Source: Siphonodentalium dalli (Eukaryota > Mollusca > Scaphopoda > Gadilida > Siphonodentaliidae). From it: a stretch of 64,000 bases of DNA. Below the pieces are notes generated by a model. It had not been told where the DNA came from, searched no databases, and saw nothing but the letters and a program-made list of their open reading frames with translations. The stretch's first letter is position 1; each line of letters begins with the position of its first letter. The stretch is from assembly GCA_032622095.1 (NCBI GenBank), contig CP136069.1:127303450-127367449 (forward strand), written 5' to 3'. Of this stretch, positions 58,653 to 64,000 are shown in pieces. The position numbers and the translations under genes are program-made.

Positions 58653-60218
58653 TTAATCACTGTATTTATGCACCCACATTCTGCAGATTGCGCCACGTGG
58701 CCAGAATCGAGGTGCGAGAACACAGTCGAGATCCTCATCACATATATTGATGCGAGCACAGTTACCTCTGAGCATTCTAATAACAGTGAAGCGAGCGTCT
58801 TTATAAAGGAGATGTTTCTTTATGTCGTGAATTGTCACTGAATCAGCGAATCCTCCGAGGTACACTTGGGAAGTTTTAATTGGACCGTCGTGTTTGTTGA
58901 AGTAATAATAGTCATCCTGTGAATCATCAGCATAGTGAGCCGATGCCTGACGGGTGTACTTGTTTTTATTTAACGGGACTTCTGAGTGATAGCTCACGTC
59001 ATTTGGTTCATTAGAATGATTGCTCGCCTCTGAATAATCATCTCGGTCACATGACTCTTCCGCATAGTTCATCATTGCATTCAATGTTTCTGAAATGTCC
59101 CGTTGTGTCTTGGTAACTTCTCCCATCGAGCTGCTCACACATTCAACGAATGTTTGAAGATTATTGGTAACCGTAGTCGTGAAGTTACGAAATTCCTCTT
59201 TCATTATATTGACGTTGTGTTTTATGGTTTCATTCATCATTTTGTCACATGAGTGAGTCGGTTGAACATGTTTCTTATTTACAATGTCTCTGAGTGTTGC
59301 AATTTGTCCCTCAAAACTCTTTTGTTTTTTGTCAAATTCCTCGAGTCCTTGTACTATATTACACATATCACGTTTAACATCACCAATTTCACTTTTGACT
59401 TTCTTCACTCCAGTATATTTGTCATCTTGTATGCGTTCTATTGTCAACTTCTCTTGTTCTATTTTATCGTCGATTGTTTTAATTTTGGTGTATATGCGAG
59501 AAACATCCACCTTCAACTGGTCAACATCTTCAGTTATTCCAAGTTTTTCTTCTATTTTGTCAAGTCGTGATTCCAAGTGTTTCACCGACACATCAATATT
59601 GGGAATACGTTCATTGAAATCTCGATGAAATGTTTCATTCTCAACTTTGATCAGAGAAATATCTCGTAAAATCTTGGTGATAGAATTGTTCAAATTCACA
59701 TTCACAATGACGTCATCATCATCGTTGATCATACCCGAGATTGATGGGCGACTGACACTTTTATACTTTCCTCCTTTACTAATAATCTCTCCAATTGTGT
59801 CTGCATCCTTGTCAACCATGAATTTCATCAATCTGTAGATATCGACAGCCATTCTCATATTCCTTGTATTTTTATCTGTTATGTGGTCGCCTGTGTGGTT
59901 ACGAATCACACGTTGTTTCATTGACGCAGATGACTCATATGGAAATAAATCGTCAGATTTCACATTCATGAACACGTTGTCCCGCAATGTTTCGAGTAGT
60001 TTGTCTTGATTTGCGACAAAGTCTATTATGGTACCAGTAAAAACATCTTGTGTAGTCGAGTTAATGAATTGTAGCACAGATCGAAGATTGCCGAGAGTTC
60101 TGGTATTATCTTCTGGTTTGCGGGTATATTGTTGCGATTCGATGCTGTCATACCACGTGGATAAACATTCATCCAGAGACCGCTGGTCACTACCACTCAG
60201 GTTACTGTTATCACCCAT
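58653..60218 (-). CDS. LINE A ORF1: coiled coil plus RRM-like end
   Basis: 521 residues from the ATG at 60218, intact. Same plan as LINE B ORF1 but shorter: N-terminal helical module (about 45-165) with AVDIYRLMKFMVDKDADTI, a coiled-coil middle (about 205-320) with LTIERIQDDKYTGVKKVKSE, an acidic/Asn-rich linker, and a C-terminal DGPIKTSQVYLGGFAD...ARINI...FWPRGAICRMW domain from about residue 445. No zinc knuckle. It precedes ORF2 by 44 bp. As an ORF1 protein it probably binds the element RNA; the RRM-like reading is inferred from the pattern only. Confidence 0.85.
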   Translation of the reverse strand: MGDNSNLSGSDQRSLDECLSTWYDSIESQQYTRKPEDNTRTLGNLRSVLQFINSTTQDVFTGTIIDFVANQDKLLETLRDNVFMNVKSDDLFPYESSASMKQRVIRNHTGDHITDKNTRNMRMAVDIYRLMKFMVDKDADTIGEIISKGGKYKSVSRPSISGMINDDDDVIVNVNLNNSITKILRDISLIKVENETFHRDFNERIPNIDVSVKHLESRLDKIEEKLGITEDVDQLKVDVSRIYTKIKTIDDKIEQEKLTIERIQDDKYTGVKKVKSEIGDVKRDMCNIVQGLEEFDKKQKSFEGQIATLRDIVNKKHVQPTHSCDKMMNETIKHNVNIMKEEFRNFTTTVTNNLQTFVECVSSSMGEVTKTQRDISETLNAMMNYAEESCDRDDYSEASNHSNEPNDVSYHSEVPLNKNKYTRQASAHYADDSQDDYYYFNKHDGPIKTSQVYLGGFADSVTIHDIKKHLLYKDARFTVIRMLRGNCARINICDEDLDCVLAPRFWPRGAICRMWVHKYSD

Positions 60219-60640
60219 TGTCTTTCAATATAATACACACGGTGACGACGATTTACTATATATAGGGGAATCCCCTGGTACGACACCAGCGATCCATAGT
60301 ACTATAGTTAGTCATGCATGAAATTTTCACACGGCGAGAGTTCCTTCACTGCGAACATACATCGTGAGTACAGTTCATAAACAATAATGAGTAGGGCTAG
60401 AAAACATGGTGGCGCTGACAAAATCAATTATGAGCTCATTCACTTCGATAATAAAAATGTTTCCATACCGCTGATTGAATTTTGAAATCGATCTCCTTCG
60501 ATTTCAACATCATTCGTACAGGAAAAACAACACAAGAAGTCCGTGTAAATCATATGTCCATAGCACTCTGTTGTTTAGAACAAAAAACGTTAATTTGTGG
60601 AGCACAAAATTATGCGACCTATTGTTTACACCGGAAGTCA
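60219..60640 (-). other. LINE A 5' UTR and undefined junction
   Basis: The 5' end of LINE A lies somewhere here but no target duplication matching its 3' flank (gcagaattctttta) could be found, so the exact end, or 5' truncation, cannot be set. Confidence 0.4.
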
Positions 60641-61598
60641 GCTCATGTGATAACATTAATGCAATTGGGATTGCAAATATTCATTATAGCGCCAAAGAAT
60701 AATGCAGGTACAGCGTTGAAATTAAAAAGAGTGACACCCCCCCCCCCCCATTTATATATATGTTTCTCAAGCCAAAGGTTGAACAAGCTCCTAACTGTCA
60801 CAAGCTAGAATTATAACATTTTCGACCATAATCCATGATTGGGGGAGGGGCTGGTTCTCGAAAGCTTCCAATAACTAAGGGAGTTAATAAATGTATCAGT
60901 CGGGATTATCTGGGCAAGAATTACAATATAATGTTTTACTTAAATATTCCATAGTTGTAAATTTTGCGTATACATGTATAACTGTATAACATAGGAGAGG
61001 AAAGGTGACGTAGTTGGGAACTCGTAGCTAGGCAACCATTTCGCCAAATGAAGACAAACAGCAACACCACGCATTCAAATTTAAAGCTGTATAATATGTT
61101 CATAATTATATGAATAGCATAAATTGCTGCATATTAGATGAATCACTCGTAGAAAACAGACACGACATACATGACTACGATATTTATAAAGCAGGGTGTC
61201 AGGACTCAGGGTGCTGCATGCACACCCCCATCGAGGAAATATGCAATGGTGAATTCGGTAGCTTCTGGGATCATATAGCTCCCCGTGCATGTTGGGTGTC
61301 ATAGCCCCCTGCGTTGGGGAAGAGGCCATCACTGGTATTAACATCAATAGAAGACTGACAATGATTTAAACAGAACGTCGACCATTTGAGTTATCGCGCG
61401 AATAATTATTTTAAGCGGCCTGAAGACTTCGTCCCAGTCAACGGCTCTTCAGTGGTTCAGAGTTTAACTCACTGTGGTCAAACACAGTCGCAATGATTGG
61501 GTTGTCAGCGGACACATATTACACGGTGTGTATGATCCATGTAAAACGCCAAATACACGATATTTACAGAGATTACATGCATGTGTGTATCCACCATA
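60640..61598. mobile_element. second copy of the 1.4-kb TIR element, right part
   Basis: Follows 45865-46764 with 80-90% similarity by eye: tgtgataacatt, gcgccaaagaataatgcagg, a C run, gtgacgtagttgggaactcg, gttatcgcgcgaa, ending catgcatgtgtgtatccacc. With 46768-47128 it makes one copy cut by LINE A. Confidence 0.75.
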
Positions 61599-61599
61599 A

Positions 61600-63575
61600 C
61601 GCGCTGAGCGATGGAACTCCATAATTGTGTAGATATCATGTACTGTTATGGATCAACCTATACATTAAAGGTACGGTTGGCCTTGGCGGTGGGTATCCTG
61701 TCAAAATATTTCCACCCGTCAAAAACCACCACAAACAGAAAGAACATCAAAATGTAGACATACTTTGTCCGTATATAAATAAGAAATATCGCATAAACAG
61801 TATGTTATTCTCATATGTTTAACCATTGTTATGTAAACAAAGGCATAAAAAGTTACTTTTCTGGTGTTTGTTTATATTATGATGGTAAACATAAAGAGCG
61901 TTCTTTGTTGGTGAATTCCTGATATGGAACTAATAAAGAGCGTTTATGCCATTTGTGTGTGATTAGCCAGTAGCATTGTGCTGTCCTCTGTAACCCAATC
62001 AGGCTCTTGCTTAGGTAAAATATAGTAGGTATTTATGATAACATGCTGTTTACGCGATGGTCATGGTATATATGAACGAAACTGTATGCGTTTTAATGTT
62101 TTTTCTGTTTACGGTGTTTGGAACAAATATGAATATTTTCGACAATTAAGGCCTCACGTGCCTTTAACTTAGGATTAAAACTTTAAAAGTGCGACCAAAT
62201 AATGACCTATTACCCAGTCGTGATATGAGTCCAAGTCGAAACTTGTTACCCAGGTCACCACTCGGAATAAGTTACAATATTTTATAAATGTGAATATCGG
62301 ATTTTGAAATATAGTTTCAATATACTAGTAAGAAGAAAAAAAAGAAGAAACAGCTAAAAAAAAAAAGGTCTCGTTTTCATGGTAATGTGCCGACTAAGTG
62401 GCCTGTTTTCTCGACTGCAATTGATAGACCCTAACAAGGATATACCCAGGCTGATGAAAAGGGAGGTAACACAAAAAACAGAACTAAAAATAGATGTGAT
62501 TTATTGCAGGTTGACTATGAATGATTGCCAATGAATGTATAATGGTTATTTCTAGTTCGACATGCCATGGTCATATAATGAGGCGAAGCCTAAATAGTCA
62601 TAATATGAGAGATCCTTCAATAAATACTAAATTAAGACTACAAGTTTTATAAAGGGAGCTTAACCAAGCAAGGGTCCCTAAAGAAAAACATCTCGCCAAA
62701 TCCCGGAAACCCAAACTCGGCCCACCCCTGAGAATCATAGGTGCATATGTTTTAAAAGGAAGGGGGTTTAACTGAGTAAGGGTCCCTAAAGAAATACATC
62801 TCGCCAAATCCCGGAACAATATTCCCACCGATACGACGACGCAAAAAATCTAAAGGTATGTCTTGCTAAGTTTTTTTCTCTTTGGGGTGGGGGTGTTGGG
62901 GGGGGGGGGGGGGGGTGTGGTTGGGGGCATATATTCCGTGATGTTACAGGGAGATGGGAACTAGTTGTGCCATGAAATTGCCATGTTTTGACGAAACTAA
63001 TATACCAAGGTTTTTTTTTTTATTCTGATCGGAAATTATTCCCGGGGTTATTTGATATATATATTTATCAAATGACTCAATCATTATTTACGTTGGAAAG
63101 TATGTCATAAATCAATTTCATATGAACTACTAGTTCATATCACCTTCCGATAATTTGATTGGTTTGTTGACAAAAAGTGTGTTCTGATTGGCTGAATGGC
63201 AGCGTGGGCAGAGCCGCATCTCTAACTAAGTGCAGGTCAAATTCGTGCGCGTCAATCAACGCGATACCGAAATTCTCGCAATTATAATCTTGAAATATAT
63301 AGTTTTGGACATTGTTATACGATAAATAGAATATGTAATTCGTATTTATCTAATAAACATACGATATAATGTCACAAACTGAGAACAGAATAGCGCACTA
63401 TATCTTCGCGTGCATATTATTTCTGCTAGTTCACCAGGTGTAATTGGGCTTCCGGTGCAATGAAGTGACGTCACATTAACTTTTTGCTGCCGATGCCATA
63501 TAGCTATTTAGTGATTTGTGTGTGTTTTTGACATCATAATCAATTTATAGGTGTCATATGATAAATATAATATGT
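61600..63575. other. no gene recognised
   Basis: AT-rich. A duplicated phrase (agggtccctaaagaaa.acatctcgccaaatcccgga) occurs at about 62670-62710 and 62780-62818. A long G run is at 62896-62916. No exon of the metalloprotease gene, RNA gene or bounded element could be supported. Confidence 0.4.
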
Positions 63576-63580
63576 AATTC

Positions 63581-63700
63581 GTGTTTCCCTCATATGATAT
63601 TTATGAAACTCGTCACGAATTTTCAGTTTTCTCTCGCCGGAGGCTCGAGAAAACTGAAAATTCTTAGACTCGTTTCATAAATATCATATGAGAGAAACAC
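63581..63700. repeat. 120-bp palindrome
   Basis: GTGTTTCCCTCATATGATAT...and its complement ending GAGAGAAACAC, with inner gaattttcagttttctc/gagaaaactgaaaattc and the loop TCGCCGGAGGCTCGA. Confidence 0.85.
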
Positions 63701-63715
63701 TCATTTCATATCCTC

Positions 63716-63910
63716 TATATATCAGTTTCAACGCGATAGTATTGTGCTATATTCATATTGGACGACGTTAGCATAAATTTTTTCAAGTAAAAATTCGATT
63801 CTCATACTCTCTTTCGGGCCGAATATTTACTTGATAAAGTTTCAAATTTTTTTGCCAACGTCGTCCAATATGAATATAGCATAATACCATCGTGTTTGCA
63901 ACTGATATAT
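63716..63910. repeat. 195-bp palindrome
   Basis: Arms contain ctatattcatattggacgac and gtcgtccaatatgaatatag exactly, outer parts diverged. Lies 15 bp from the previous palindrome. Confidence 0.85.
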
Positions 63911-64000
63911 ATGTATGTGGGGGTATTTTCGGGTCAGGAGTAACATAGGCCTATTGATTTTCAGATCCGAGGTCAACTTTTCACGTGCCGAGGTCAAATC

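Overview
The window is animal nuclear DNA. It is AT-rich, its genes are split by GT-AG introns, and about half of what can be identified is transposable elements. It carries a tRNA-derived SINE with a conserved central domain, Helitron-like elements with internal tandem repeats, and two APE-type LINEs. That mix and the lophotrochozoan look of the repeats suggest a mollusc or a close relative; this is an inference from repeat style, not from a marker gene.

The only host gene I can support is on the + strand: a secreted/extracellular zinc metalloprotease of the M12B (reprolysin/ADAM-like) family. I assembled ten exons (15142-15371, 24108-24217, 24915-25059, 26507-26636, 29034-29112, 31090-31167, 31672-31838, 36439-36488, 37998-38103, 40831-41010). 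They encode part of the prodomain, a furin-type site, and a nearly complete catalytic domain with the zinc motif HEMGHNLGAEHD. From the second to the tenth exon the splice phases match at every junction. The signal-peptide exon, one piece of prodomain between exons 1 and 2, and everything after the catalytic domain are not found. The tenth exon ends in a donor, so the gene continues past 41010.

1-15100 is intergenic or 5' intronic. It holds hAT-like, TTAA-type and other terminal-inverted-repeat elements, a GA-rich satellite, a Helitron end, a LINE fragment and SINE/tandem-repeat clutter. The introns (15372-40830) hold a TTAA-flanked DNA element split by a head-to-tail array of Helitron-like units, several MITEs, a SINE with a 14-bp target duplication, and many foldback palindromes. 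41011-47128 is more of the same.

47129 to about 60240 is a nest of two LINEs on the - strand. An outer LINE (A; ORF1 58653-60218, ORF2 split) was hit by a second, intact-looking LINE (B; ORF1 53897-55900, ORF2 50248-53820). LINE B is flanked by an exact 445-bp duplication of the LINE A ORF2 sequence (49089-49533 = 56353-56797), which looks like an exceptionally long target-site duplication. LINE A itself sits inside an older repeat that resumes near 60640. 61600-64000 holds palindromes and no recognised gene.
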